Shown piece after piece: positions 30,577 through 42,470 of a stretch of 64,000 bases of DNA. The number at the start of each line of letters is the position of its first letter. Within the stretch, counting starts at the first letter, position 1. This stretch comes from Paragorgia papillata (taxonomy: Eukaryota; Cnidaria; Anthozoa; Scleralcyonacea; Coralliidae): the NCBI GenBank assembly GCA_035771165.1, contig JAWNZC010000106.1, forward strand, positions 930,001-994,000. Direction: 5' to 3'. The position numbers and the translations under genes were made by a program. The notes below the pieces were generated by a model. It was not told the DNA's origin, ran no database searches, and worked only from the letters and a program-made list of their open reading frames with translations.

Positions 30577-32350
30577 TTAGATGCCATATATGTTTCCATT
30601 GTTATCACCATCATATAGAGTGTGACTGGCTGCCGTGATGACTCCATGGATAGCAGATAAGTTTACCTGAGGGCTGCTTGTGGAGGGCCGATCAGCAATT
30701 TGAAACTGGTGATAAGGTGGTGCATTGAATCTGCCATACTGTACTCGATAATTATGAGGCTGTGCTTGTCCTGGTGGGAAGTGGTGTACAGGAGGCTGGG
30801 CAGCAGGAGGCTGATTATTTTGGGTTAAGGCCATTGCCAGCATTTGCATCCCAGATGAAATTCCATCACCAAGCGAGGTGAGGCAGGATGTCATTTTGGA
30901 TATTGAGTCTTCCAATGTTTTGTTGGACCTATCGAAAGCTTCCAACATATTCTTTTTCATCGACAAGTCTTCCTTGGCACTGTTCATAAGGACCTGATCT
31001 CTTTGGGCTTGAGATAGACGTTTCTCCATATGTTTCCTTTTATTGTCTACGAGTTTTGGTATGTTGGAAACAGATGCCTTCGGTTGCTTGCTTGGAACTG
31101 TGACTAGGGAATCATCAGTTGTGTCAGTTGCAACTGAGTCTGGAAAAAATATATACATACCATGAAATTCTGAAAATATAAGAAGAGGCATTATAGGAGG
31201 CTGTGCTTTTTAAGTCCAACTTCTGTCATCAATTACTCAATGTGCAAATGATAATATTGAGGGCATGAGCTGAAATAAGACAATGTATATCCTAAATATT
31301 CTAGCCTCATCCCCAGGGGCTTATATAATATATTCGGATTGGCTCATGAGTATAGGAGTTGATTTTACGGCATATCTGAATAATAAAAATGAATTTTGGG
31401 TCTTTCAATTTTACCAATTCTACTGAATTTTGTTTCGCCAAAGAAAAGCAACTAATATGCCTTTCCCATTGGGACATTCATTAATTTTTCGCATCCCCCT
31501 TCCCCCCCCCCCCATGGAACGTACCATTGTGTTGCCCAATATTACCTTCGAGACTGTCTGGAGAATCATGAAAGCTTTCGTCATTCTCCTCAAGGTTCTC
31601 TGCTCCCATCGAGTCACCATCGACTCCAAAACTTAAGGAGGTCGTTGCTGGAGATCCTCCCCAAATATCAGAGAGGAGATCGTAGTGTTCCTGGACCATT
31701 CTCCCGCTGCCGCTTCTTGTTCCTCGATTGACCGCGCTGCGGTAGTCTTGCCACAAGGCCTTGACCTTCTTCTCCTTTATTCTCTGGTAACCTCCTTTAA
31801 TGAGCTGCTTCTGGGCCTCATTTGCCTTTGTATAAGCATCGTACTGTTCTTTGTTCATGTCTTTGATACTAGGTGTTGGCTCCATAACTTGTGGTGGACC
31901 AAAATCGCAAGCATAGTCATGCGCAATGCATCTGCGTACTTCAGTATACATGCTCGCCAGATCGGCTTCAAAGTCGATTCCTCTAAAATCACACGTAGTT
32001 TTGTACTCTTTTATGTATTTCAAAAGAACTTCAACCTTCTCCGTGGTTCATGAAAACTTCGTTGTAGTCTTTGCCTTCTTTGTAGTCGATTTTTTGGCAG
32101 GCTCCGCTTTTCGTTTGCGAGCCATAGTCGTTCGGGATTGTTCTGTATATTGTTGTGTAGACTCGCCGCCATGATTGATATTCTCCGTCTCATTTTCTTC
32201 GCAAAACAACGTTTCTATCGGAATTGAATCTTCCAAGAACAAGCTGTCACTTTCTTCTACAGGTTCAGACCCTTCTGGTTGAGGTGGTATGATTTTCTCT
32301 TGCTGATGTCGACGGAAAACGTCGCCTGATCTATACCCGCGCGAAGCCAT
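30577..32350 (-). pseudogene. Harbinger Myb/SANT-like DNA-binding protein, two exons, one nonsense codon
   Basis: Exon 1 runs from ATG 32350 (MASRGYRSGDVFRRHQQ) to 31546, at donor GAAG|GTAATA. Exon 2 runs from 31139, after acceptor TTTTTTCCAG, to 30577. The phases agree. It begins with an acidic region and a basic stretch (KRKAEPAKKSTTKKAKTTTK). A trihelix/Myb-like domain follows (VEVLLKYIKEYKTTCDF, KVKALWQDYRSAVNRGTRSG). Exon 2 has coiled-coil and Pro/Gln-rich parts. The first Trp codon of the Myb-like domain reads TGA (32048-32050), a single nonsense change in an otherwise open gene. The partner binds element ends and brings in the transposase. Confidence 0.82.
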
Positions 32351-32445
32351 GCTCAATGTTAACATGTTCCGCGCTTGTTACCCGAGAACACACAATCTGA
32401 ACCCTACCCCCTAGGGACAACCCTATCTTGAGCTTTCACATGGGC

Positions 32446-34455
32446 TTAGTAGAAAATTTAATTGACGATGAGAACAATGAGGATGAACTGTGTGATAACA
32501 TTGCAACTAATTCTCAAACAACTAAGAATAAATTTAAAAAGCGATCAAATGCTAGAATCATCATAAGTGTCTGGTTTAATAAAGAATCTCAACCAGAAAA
32601 GCATTATCGTGAGCTCATTATGTTTTTACTCCATGGAGAAACGAATTAACTGATTTGATTGCAAAATATTCTACTTACAAAGAACATTACCTAGCTTTGG
32701 CTAGTCAGATAACTGAAAAGATGAATGAGTATGAAATTTGTGCAGAGGATTTGAATGAAATTCAACATCGCATTGGTGAAGACAATGATGATCAATTTGA
32801 TTGCATAGCACCAGACACACAACATGTTGAAACACAAGATGAGAATGAGGGTAATATTCATTTACATCCTGATTTAAATGAAAGATATGATTTATCACAT
32901 GACATTGGTATCCCATCAACACAACCTACTGGTGAACCACTTGTCTTAAATGAGATGCAAGATGATGAATACCGTTCAATGGTACAAATGCTGAATAAGA
33001 AACAAAAGGAATTTTTTACTCATGCTCTACACCTAATCAAATCATCTGATAAACCATTTTACTGTTTCCTCAGTGGAGGTGGATGTGTTGGAAAATCACA
33101 CCTGACAAAATCAATCTATTAGGCTGCACTGATATATTATAATACACGTGCTGGTGAAGATTTTCACCAAGTAAACATTTTACTACTAGCTCCAACTGGA
33201 AAAGCTTCTTTCATCATCAAGGGTAGTACAATACACAGTGCTCTTGCAATACCAGCAAGTCAGTCTTTAAACAATTATAAACCACTGGATTCCAGTAGAT
33301 TGAACACTTTACGATGCCAGCTAGGTGGTGTAAAATTAATATTATTAGCTGAAATATCAATGGTTGGAAGCAACATGTTTACTGTTTAAATCAATAACCG
33401 CCTGAAAGATATAAAAGGTAGCAAGGAAGATTTTGGAGTCAGCATTATTGCAAATGGAGATTTATTCCAATTACAACCTGTATTTGATGGTTATATCTTT
33501 AATGATATTCAAAACTCTGAATATAGCATACTTGCCCCTAATCTGTGGAACAAATACTTTAAAATGTTTGAGCTTGATGAAATTATGAGGCAAAGAGAAA
33601 GCAAAGTTTTTGCTGAAATCTTGAACAGATTAAGAGAAGGCAAACATACAGAGAATGATATTTTAAAAATCAAAGAAAGATGTGTTGAAGAGAAAGATTG
33701 TCCCAGATAGGCTCCTCGACTATTTATACAGAACTTAATGGTTGACAACTATAATGAAAATGTTTATCTAGCACCAGAGGGAAACAAATATACTATCAAT
33801 GCACAAGACAGTGTGATTGGAGCTAAGAGATAAAGTATTGAGGCAAATCCCCTATGTCAAACTGAAAAATACAAAACAATTGGCAACAAACCTGCGCATT
33901 GCTGAGGGTGAAAGATCAGAAATTGCTTTAAACGTAAGAACTGACGATGGTCTTACAAACGGTGCTAGCAATGTGATAAAGTTTGTTCAGCTTCATCAAC
34001 CAAGGAAGCCATCTGGCATAATTTGGGTAGAATTTGACCATGAAGATGTTGGCAGAAAAACCAGACATGAAAACAGACGACTTTACCTGCAAGGTATCGA
34101 AAGTACATGGACTCCTATTAAACCTGTCACAACACAATTTGCTGTCGGTAGAAATAAGGATGCTAACGTAGTAAGAAAGCAATTTCCATTGCGTCTAGCA
34201 ACTGCTAAAACTGTACATAAATCACAAGGTGATACTCAATCTCAGATTGTTGTAAACCTGAATACGAGGAGAGCCATTCCTCATACACATTACGTAGCAC
34301 TGAGCAGAGTTACTACAATAGAAGGCTTGTATATTACTGACCTGTGTGAAAATAAAATCGCTGTCGATCCCCGAGTGGTTTCAGAAATGCAAGAGCTGAG
34401 AACAGAAAGATGCTTGAAGCTTTGTTTTACTCCTCTACGAAATAGATCAATCTGA
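32446..34455 (+). pseudogene. Helentron PIF1-type helicase region
   Basis: Continues the Helentron protein in frame from the TTA target codon (VENLIDDENNEDELCDN). Helicase motifs: Walker A FLSGGGCVGKSHLTK, motif Ia LLLAPTGKASF, Walker B-like LILLAEISMV (the usual Asp-Glu pair now reads Ala-Glu), motif III-like IANGDLFQLQPV, TVHKSQGDTQSQIVV and VALSRVTTIEGLYI. Stops near 32648, 33121, 33388 and 33708 and a shift near 33830 show decay. The helicase unwinds DNA during rolling-circle transposition. Confidence 0.85.
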
Positions 34456-34463
34456 ATTAAAGG

Positions 34464-34483
34464 TTTGTCATTTAAATGACAAA
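34464..34483. repeat. Perfect 20-base palindrome
   Basis: TTTGTCATTTAAATGACAAA, nine bases after the helicase-region stop and directly before the SINE. Confidence 0.85.
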
Positions 34484-34489
34484 TTTAAA

Positions 34490-34800
34490 TTTGGAATTGA
34501 ACCCACGACCTTGCGATTCTAGTGCAATACTCTGACCACTGAGCCACGGAGGGCGTTTCCGAGAGCTTGATCGCGAGTTCTGTATATATAATAAGGTGGT
34601 AATGCCAGAAGAGAATTGGGTATATTATAAGTAATATTGGGCATTTCACTCGATTACATAGCATGTAATAGGTCGTGGGTTCAATAGGCACTCGATTACA
34701 TAGCATGTAATAGGTCGTGGGTTCAATTCCTGCCGGAAGGCCTGTGTAGTTGCATTTTTCGCAACTGGTCCCGGTTTGGTCTTAAAATGTATATATTCTA
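34490..34800. repeat. tRNA-derived SINE pieces in opposite orientation
   Basis: On the minus strand, 34553-34493 is tRNA-like: A-box region GTGGCTCAGTGGTCAGAG and B-box GGTCGTGGGTTCAATTCC. On the plus strand, 34661-34800 repeats the B-box end and continues into a SINE body (TTTTTCGCAACTGGTCCCGG). A 38-41 base segment ending in the B-box (from CACTCGATTACATAGCATG) is duplicated at 34648 and 34689. It separates the helicase and endonuclease parts of the Helentron. Confidence 0.65.
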
Positions 34801-34814
34801 CACTCGAATTTTCC

Positions 34815-35290
34815 TTCACCCAAAATCCTTAGAACATACGGTGGTACAGCGGTTTACAGCAAGATACCATTTGTTGAGGGATTTCCTTACGTCTGTCACA
34901 ATGTTCATGGTATTGAATTCACTATTATAAAAGTCACCAGCCAGATTTGACAATAATAGCAGTATACCGCTCACCTGACGTTCCTGCGAGACACATGTTC
35001 TGCACTGGTTATTATTGCTCAGGAACCTTCACAGCAAAATATGATCATTGGATATTTCAATGTAAATAAATTGGATGGATGATACTCAGAGACAACCACT
35101 TTACAATGCCATGGTTAGAGACAATGGCTACAGACAATTAGTATCAAGCTTTACAACTGACAATCAAACCCTTATTGATAACATATTTATAAATAACTAA
35201 TATGGAGATAAATTCAGGTGTTTTAGAAACATATTTCAGTGATCACAAAACAATCTGGGCTTCATGTAACATAAAAGAGGTTTTTTAATA
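34815..35290 (+). pseudogene. Helentron APE-like endonuclease domain
   Basis: Pieces of an endonuclease/exonuclease/phosphatase fold can be read over several frames: GGTAVYSKIPFVEGFPYVC, IAVYRSPDVPA, the catalytic-site motif IGDFNVNWLDD (partly shifted), TDNQTLIDNIFIN and the C-terminal ISDHKTIWASC. Such a domain C-terminal to Rep/helicase marks Helentrons, as opposed to canonical Helitrons. Multiple shifts make it inactive. A separate LINE fragment is the alternative; order and strand favour the Helentron. Confidence 0.65.
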
Positions 35291-36570
35291 ACTAAGACTC
35301 TTGAAATGATTGAGGAGAAAGGTGAAATTACACCTTAAGAATGCAAACTGGGAAAATAGTTTCCCAGCCAACTAAGTTATTTTTATGGTTGAAAAAGATG
35401 ATGTATCTACATGCACTGTAGTTGTGAATATATCAAATATTACATAAATATATACGTATTATAGTATATACATCTGTAATAATTATCAGTGATAAAATAC
35501 TTTTAGGTTGAACCATATATTTATAATCTGTTCTGAGATTATTACTTTGGTAATTTTGCCAAACCATATGTGTAAAAAACAATTCAGATAACTTCATGAT
35601 CAATTGATGTTAACATATATACATTAAAGGAAATATACATGTACATATATATTCTCACACTGACAGTATGTTTTAGACAATGTGTACTTCTTCAGCTCAG
35701 TTAAAGAAAATATAACAGGTTCCCAGCTAGCACACTACGTAAGTCTAACGTTGTAATTAGGTTGTGGTTTCGTTAGGTCCGACATAACTTTGCCACAACT
35801 TTACCACAACATTGTTTTTCTCAGTACCGGAGGCTCGAGTTACAGGTAAGGTGGGTGAACGTTACACAAACGTTGTGGTAATGTTGTCATTTTACGTTGT
35901 ATCACTACGTTGACGTAACGTCTTCTAACGTTCTAAATAGAAAGAAAAACTTTTCAAATTAACTCTTAGAGAGACATTTTCGGTATGAGGCAGCCTTTGT
36001 TGTGAAACTTCACTGCCGAACCTTAGACTAATGCTCTCGACAATCTTCTGAAAGCATGTTTGTAAAAGGGTTGGCCGCAACGCGCAGGCAACGTTTGCCG
36101 TACGTTTCATTCCGCAACGTCATACAACGTTTGTTAAACAGCGCGCAATCGAAATATAGTAAGATTAGATATACTGCCGAAACGGATAACGTATAGGAGT
36201 CTAAAGTTTCGAGCGAAGGCCCTTCGTCAGTTTCTCTCTGACGAAGGGCCTCTCTAACCGCCTATCGATATTCCAATACATACATCGAACTTTTTTTTCC
36301 ATTTCCCCTGGGACTTTGAAATAGCAGGGTTCGACTGTATATATATTCGATATTTGTAAACATCGGAATATTAATATTTAGGAAATATCGAAAATTATAT
36401 TGATATATATCGCATCAGCCTAGGTACGGCTGATGACAGCTATCCAGTAATTGCGCATAAAATTTCCCAATTAAACTTGCTCTTGTACATAAATTTTATA
36501 ATTTTTATTATATATTTTATATCAACTTGAAATATCTAATTACTCCTCAATTTTGTTACAGCCACAGTCA
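35291..36570. other. Spacer with AACGTT-rich repeat and a possible Penelope-type relic
   Basis: Bases 35745-36140 are dense in ACGTTG and CAACGT words, as in some MITEs. Bases 36216-36251 form an inverted repeat (AGGCCCTTCGTCAG / CTGACGAAGGGCCT). On the minus strand the stretch CTGACGAAGGGCC...CTCGAAAC at 36230-36205 looks like a hammerhead-ribozyme core of the sort carried by Penelope-like elements. ACTGCCGAAA at 36173 recurs at 57962 beside a degenerate copy. No gene. Confidence 0.35.
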
Positions 36571-36575
36571 TTAAT

Positions 36576-39500
36576 ATGAAGGCTAATCGTACTCAGTACC
36601 AAAGAAATTGGGTTGCAGCTGTTCGAGCTTTCAGAAATTCTCGTGTTGAAGTTTCTGACAACAACAATGAGTTGGGCACTTGTTGTGCACAGCAATCATT
36701 TTCAGAAAATGACAGCCTGGAAATGCCAACTAATTGGGAAGCATCTGAATCTGCTATAGAACAAATTGAACCCATTGCAAAATGTGTCTGCCTGGACAAT
36801 AACTTTTCCAGCAAGACATGTGAGAATGATCCTGAATTGGATTCCCCAGAAATTAATTATAATGCTTTTTCAGATTCTGATGATGAATGTTTAGGTGATG
36901 GTCTTTTGGATGGGTTGGCAGAGTGGGCCAATAATTTTCAAATTAAACAGAATGCATTAGATACCCTGCTCAAGCTTCTGAAGCAGTCTGAACATCCTAA
37001 TTTACCAAGTTGTGCACGGATACTGTTGAACACAGCAAGAGATATCCCTATTCAGCTTAAGTCTGGGATGCAGTACATCTATTTTCCTTTAGCACAAGAG
37101 TTGTCAAAGAATTTGAATAGATACCCAGCTGCTGAAATAGAAGCAGCCACCAACCTTGAAATTTCTCTGAATGTTGATGGCCTACCATTGTTTAAAAGTA
37201 CAAACAAATCTTTGTGGCCTGTGTTGTGTGCAATCGTGAATTTCTCATCCACAATTGTTTTTCCTGTGCTTCTTACATATGGGGCTTCGAAACCCCAGGA
37301 TTTGCTATTTTTGCAAGATCTTGTCAGGGATTTGGGCAATCTTTTGGAGAATGGTTTGCAGTGCAATAACACACAATTGCTGTCTCCTTGAGATGCATTG
37401 TTTGTGATGCACCAGCAAAAGCATTTGTAAAAGCCACAAAATTATACTCTGGCTATCACGGTTGTGATAAGTGTTCTTAGAGGGGCTTGTGGGCTGGTAG
37501 ACTGATATATCCAGATGTTGAAAACTTGGAGCTACGTGATTTTGTCTTTCCGGAATCAGTCTAATGATCATCATCATGGCAACAGCCCATTCTGCACCTT
37601 GCAAATCAATATGGTGAAGCAATTTCCTATTGATTACATGCTGGTACAGGTCTGTTTGGGTGTCATGAAGAAATTGCTTTTGCTTTGGATCAGGGGCAAA
37701 CGGGAAATCAAAATGTCAGCTGGCCATGTCAATGAAATAAGTGGTGAATTGGTTGGTCTAAAACAGTTCATTCCAAATTGTTTTGCCCGTAAACCTCGGA
37801 GTTTATGTGAGATTGACCGATGGAAAGCCACTGAATACAGGCAGTTCCTCCTGTATACTGGCAAGTTGGCTTTGAATGGCATTCTGAGAGATGACTTGTA
37901 TAACCATTTTTTGGTTTTCAGTGTTGCGATCTCCATTTTGATTAGCCCCAATCTTGGCAAGGTTCACAGAAATTATGCCCATCAGTTGCTAACATACTTT
38001 GTTCAGCAGGGCAGAAGTCTGTATGGTGAGGAGTTCTTAGTTTATAATGTGCACAGTTTGCTCCATTTATCAGCTGAGGTTGATGAATATGGCTCCTTGG
38101 GTGCATGTAGTGCCTTTGTTTTTGAAAATTACATGCAGCAACTAAAAAGAATGGTTCGTTCAGGAAAGAATCCGATTGCACAAATTGCAAAACGTCTGAG
38201 TGAATCATCAGCAGACAAGCTCCACAAACCAAAAAAAAACAGAATCAGAGATTAGCTTGAAGAAACCAAACAATTCTTATATTTTAAGTGACTCTTCCTG
38301 CTGTGAAGTAATTGAAGCTCCTAACCAACTTGATGAACAAAGAATTAAAATGTATTTATGCAGAGTGTATGAGAAAACAACACCTCTATTTAAGAGTCCA
38401 TGTGATTCTCGTCTCATTGGTATACACACAGCAAATCTGCGACACACATCTTTGAAACTGCTGTCTTCAACGAGCTTGACGGAAAAAGCCATTATGGTGG
38501 ACCTTGGGCCGGCAAAGCTTGTGTTTATGGCTTTATTGCATACTGTTTGAGAAATTTACCAAACGTTTTTCAGGAACTTGTGATGCTGAGATAGGTATGA
38601 TTTCTAATGGCCCATTTGTAATAGCTATTTTTCAAATCCTAACTCATGCAATTGAGTGGTGACTCATAAAAGTATAATGGTCATATACTGATAGCTCTGT
38701 ACAAATGGTCCATTACTAAATGGTCCATTACTTTTGTAAGTGAATCCATTCAATCGCATGTGCCAGGAGAAGAAAAATCGCAGCAAATGTCACCAGTGTA
38801 AACCGGCCTTTAAGGTCAGAGCCTCTAATGCAAAATCTAGTTCTGCATTGTAAACCAATACCATAATACTGGTAATAAAATGTTAAAGTACTGTATATTT
38901 ATTTTGTTAGATGAATTCATTTGACCTCCAATGTTTTTATAGACTTTAACAGAAGTGTACTAATGAAATTGGATACAATGATACAAAAACAAGACGAAGG
39001 CCTTTCTATGCTTAGAGTATTACTAGCTGCCACAAGAGGAATTGGTGGCAATGATATCTTAGAGGATGTATTACCCAAGCCAGCTGATTGTGTTGGAGAT
39101 TTGGAAACGTTGTGTGGTCGCCTTGAGGAGGAAAATTTTAAAAAAAAATGGCAAGTTCCTTTATTTGTTTTCTGAGCAAGGGTTGCAACCTTTCAAGTAT
39201 GAGAAACATGTTGTTGTATCTACCTGTATTAGGGGTGGGATGAAACCTTTTCAGCTCTTCGAAACACTGGTTAAATGCCGAACTTCGCATGAGCCGAATG
39301 TGAAGCACAGACTTTGTCCCACCTGAATTCGGCTGATTTAGATTACATTTACATTGACTAGCCGATCTCCACCACCAATTTATATATGGTTGGTGTTGGT
39401 TTCTCCTTTTATGTTCATTGTCCACATTGTTTTGCAGGTAAACTTCTTGGCTGCTCTATGTGGGCATAGTTGTGCTGACAGTGCCAGGCGCATATTATCA

Positions 39501-39597
39501 AAACTTGGGACAAATAAGCTTTGGTCCCTTTACAGTTTTAAAGGGAAAAGGGGGAAAATGCCATTTAAGGATCTTGTTCTCTGCAAGATAATTATCA
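36576..39597 (+). pseudogene. CMC/EnSpm-like transposase gene with DUF4806-like 3' exon
   Basis: Bases 36576-37391 give an acidic N-terminus, then EISLNVDGLPLFKSTNKSLW, typical of the 'transposase domain-containing protein' family. After frame changes, 37500-38255 gives [35 protein letters not shown] and [20 protein letters not shown], matching the DUF4218-like part. Further on, 38921-39170 and an exon at 39438-39597 (between TTGTTTTGCAG and GTAAGT) encode a DUF4806-like C-terminus (ADSARRILSKLGTNKLWSLY). Several stops show decay. The superfamily is my best reading; the catalytic acidic residues were not fixed. Confidence 0.65.
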
Positions 39598-39839
39598 GTA
39601 AGTATTCACGTTTACTCAGTTATTTCTTTTTTTTAATTTATTAAAATTTTCAAATGGCAGATTGTTGAAGATAGTCTGCAATCTGAAAAACTTGAAATTA
39701 CAGTTGGCAGTTATTGACTAATATAAAATGTACAATTTACAATATTAAATACAATTAATTAAAAATATATACATATCAAAAATCTATACTATACTCTAGC
39801 TGCTAATTTGATTCACTCATGTCAAGTGAATCCCATTTA

Positions 39840-41045
39840 CTAACACAATATGGTAAAGGCGCCATGGATGGTAAGGTATTCAAACTCTGGAGGAGATTTC
39901 AAGAAGGATACACGGAATTCTTTAGTTTTCTTTACGTTCAAACGCATATTGTTCGATTCGGTCCAGGCACTAAGTGTGTTCAAATCTGGTTGAAGCGTTG
40001 AATTGTAGGATGGCCGGGAAACGACTTTGTATGTACTGCAATCATCTACGTACTTGTACAGGGGGAGAGTTGTTGTAAGATCATTGGTCATCACCAAGAA
40101 AAACAATGGGCCAAGAATGGTTCCTTGTGGGACACCAGCATTGATTCGTTTCCAATCAGATTTTGTTTCTCCTAACTTTACACGAAGTTGACGATTTTGT
40201 AGAAAATAAGCACACCAGTTCAATAATATGGGAGGAACATCTAAATTTGAAAGTTTCGTTAAAAGTTTGTTATGATCAATGCGATCAAAAGCCTTCGAGA
40301 AGTCGATCATGCATGATCTTATAACGTTTCCAGGTTTATCGGTTGCAGCTAACCAGTGGTGAATGAGGTGAATAAGCTTGTGTGTCGTCGAACACTTTTT
40401 GATATTTCCATATTGATATGGATCAATGTGTGGATGGATATAGGTGAAAAGCCAACGGTAGATGAAACGTTCCAGTGTTTTACTGAGAACAGAAGTAAGT
40501 GAAATTGGTCGTAGGTCATCATCGGCTGATTTAGGATTAGGCACCTTTGATATTGGTAGGACAGCAGCACATTTCCAAGTGTCTGGGAGAAAACCTTGGG
40601 CGATTGAAGAGTTGAATATAGAGCATATAGGGCTGCTGAGGAAAGGTGCACAAGATTTAAGAAGCCAATTTGGTATTTCATCGGGCCCAGTAGATTTATG
40701 TGCTTTTATTTGGAACAGTTCATATTCAACTTGTTGAGGTGTGATGATGAATTCATCAGGAACTGTAAGGATGGGTAGTTTGGTGAAACTTAGTGCAGGA
40801 ATATTTGCAGAGACTTTACAGAAAGATTCTGCAATCAGGTCAGCTAATTCAGCGCCTCGCTTAAAAATACCATCGTGGAGCAAGCTGGAGAGATGAGTAG
40901 GTTTAGAAAAACCTGATAACAGTTTGACATTCCTCCACCACTTCTTAGGGTTGCTATCTTTGGTATTTAATATTTTTGTGTTAAAATAAGTACGACTGAT
41001 ATATATGCTACCTTTACTTGAATCTTTGACGCCTTGTCAAAAAGA
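39840..41045 (-). pseudogene. CR1/L2-like LINE reverse transcriptase, 3'-truncated
   Basis: One open frame from 40883 to 39840 covers the palm and fingers: KAHKSTGPDEIPNWLLKSCA, DDDLRPISLTSVLSKTLERF, MIDFSKAFDRIDHNKLL, NAGVPQGTILGPLFFLVM and YKYVDDCSTY (the YxDD box). Upstream of 40883 the frame is readable back to about 40970 (NPKKWWRNVKLLSG) after a shift. The endonuclease and the C-terminal part are absent. It copies RNA onto nicked target DNA. The RT domain is unusually well kept for this window. Confidence 0.85.
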
Positions 41046-41655
41046 GTTTCATGGACTACATACAGTATGTTAGCAGTTTCGTACAACAGTGGCACTTAAG
41101 GGCCATTTATACGGGTGAAAATAATTGTTGACTTAATTAAGACGTCAACTTACCGTATAAAAAGCACAAAGTTCTTGTTTTTATCTATTGCACAACTTAG
41201 ATAAGTTGCAAACAAGAATTTTGTGCCTTTTTATACAGTAAGTTTGCACGTCTTAAATAACACGTGTCTTATTTAAGTCGCAATTTATTTTCGCCTGTAT
41301 TAAGTATCGTATTGTCTTGTGCTTGTTTATGTGTAGCATATTGATGTAATGATCTATTTAGTATTTACTGTATATGTGAAAATACTGCTCTTGTGATTAA
41401 TAAGGAAGTGGTTTCTTTTTTAAGCTTCCTTGTCACTAATTTGAGTCACATTATATTTCTATAAATTGGTGGTAAATGAAATTATTAAAGACACTACATG
41501 TACCTGTATGTATTGTTTTCTAATAATTTTTTTCTCTTTTTTTTTAGGAATGGCCAAAATTCTGTACAATTATAAATACCAGGACTAATACATGAATCAA
41601 TGGCAACATTTTGAGGATGTATATCATTTTGTGAATATAGGACCAGTAGTACTGT

Positions 41656-42470
41656 ATGGGCAAACATAAGTCCATCAACCAATGTAACATAAGTCCATCA
41701 AACATAAGTCCATCAACCAATGCCGTGAGAAACCTAGGAGCTTGGTTTGAGGCCAGACTTAATATGCTTGACCACATAAATAAGACTTGTAGTTCAGCAT
41801 TCTATCATCTATATAACATTCGTAAAATTAGAAAATTCTTAACTCGTAAGGCAACAGAATCATTAGTTCATGTGTTTATTACAAGTAAATTAGATTATTG
41901 TAATAGTTTGGTATATGGCCTTCCTAGCACACATATTGCTAAATTACGTGTGCAAAATGCGGCGGCTAGGCTTGTCACAAATAGCCCGAGGTTCTGTCAT
42001 ATCACTCCGGTTTTAAACAGTCTTCATTGGTTGTCAGTTAGCTATCGTATTGAATTTAAGATATTGCTTTTAACGTTCAAGTGTTTGTATGGTCTGGGGC
42101 CACAGTACTTATGTGATTTGATATCTATTGTTAAGCCCACCAAGTATAGTCTTCGCTCCTACAGTGGATTATCTCTAGTTCCAGCGAGTGCGAAATGTAA
42201 AGTAACATTAGGAGATAGAGCTTTCCAGTCTGCTGCTCCTAAACTATGGAACAAACTACCAAGCGGAATCAGAGACATTGATTCTCTATCTGCATTCAAA
42301 GTTGCATTGAAAACATATCTTTTTAAATTATCTTTTAATATCTTGTAGATAGATTTGTTTTAATGTTAAAGTAAGATGGTAGTATATTATTCTAAACAGT
42401 GTAATACACACATGAACATATTGAAATGTAATATGCGCAATATAACTTAAATTATTATTATTATCGTAAT
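41656..42470 (+). pseudogene. 5'-truncated CR1/L2-like LINE, C-terminal end
   Basis: A 230-residue frame carries the C-terminal region of the same LINE class (KTCSSAFYHLYNIRKIRKFL, FITSKLDYCNSLVYGLP, APKLWNKLPSGIRDIDSL). The 3' flank ends in an ATT-type tail at 42452-42466. The entry point shows triplicated ACATAAGTCCATCAA words (41666-41715). Opposite strand to the RT fragment at 39840, so a separate insertion. Confidence 0.8.

Larger units (their letters stand above)
14403..32445. mobile_element. PIF/Harbinger transposon with a Polinton-like element inside
   Basis: The ends read GGGCCTGTTTACATGAAAG on the left and, inverted, GCCCATGTGAAAG on the right. Each is flanked by TTA (14400-14402 and 32446-32448), the three-base target duplication typical of the family. 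The two standard genes converge: transposase 14527-15821 (+) and Myb/SANT-like protein 32350-30577 (-). Between their 3' ends sit the Polinton-like element (16048-29524) and a MITE (30010-30573). A GGGTGCCGGGCACCC palindrome lies just inside the left end. Without the insertions it would be about 4 kb. Confidence 0.9.
7687..35290 (+). mobile_element. Helentron, interrupted by other transposons
   Basis: Coding pieces in order and on one strand give the Helentron layout: DUF6570-type N-terminal region (7687-8495), Helitron-like N and HUH Rep (12651-14402), PIF1-type helicase (32446-34455) and an APE-like endonuclease (34815-35290). Insertions separate them: ISL2EU at 8490-12650, Harbinger at 14403-32445 and a SINE at 34490-34800. 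The Harbinger junction is exact to the codon. Many stops and shifts show it is dead. The 5' end abuts a Polinton-like terminus, so the N-terminus is cut. The true 3' end was not located. Confidence 0.85.

Noticed and set aside
34493..34553. tRNA gene on the minus strand
   Set aside because: A- and B-boxes are present, but it runs into a SINE body and I could not form a full cloverleaf with acceptor stem.
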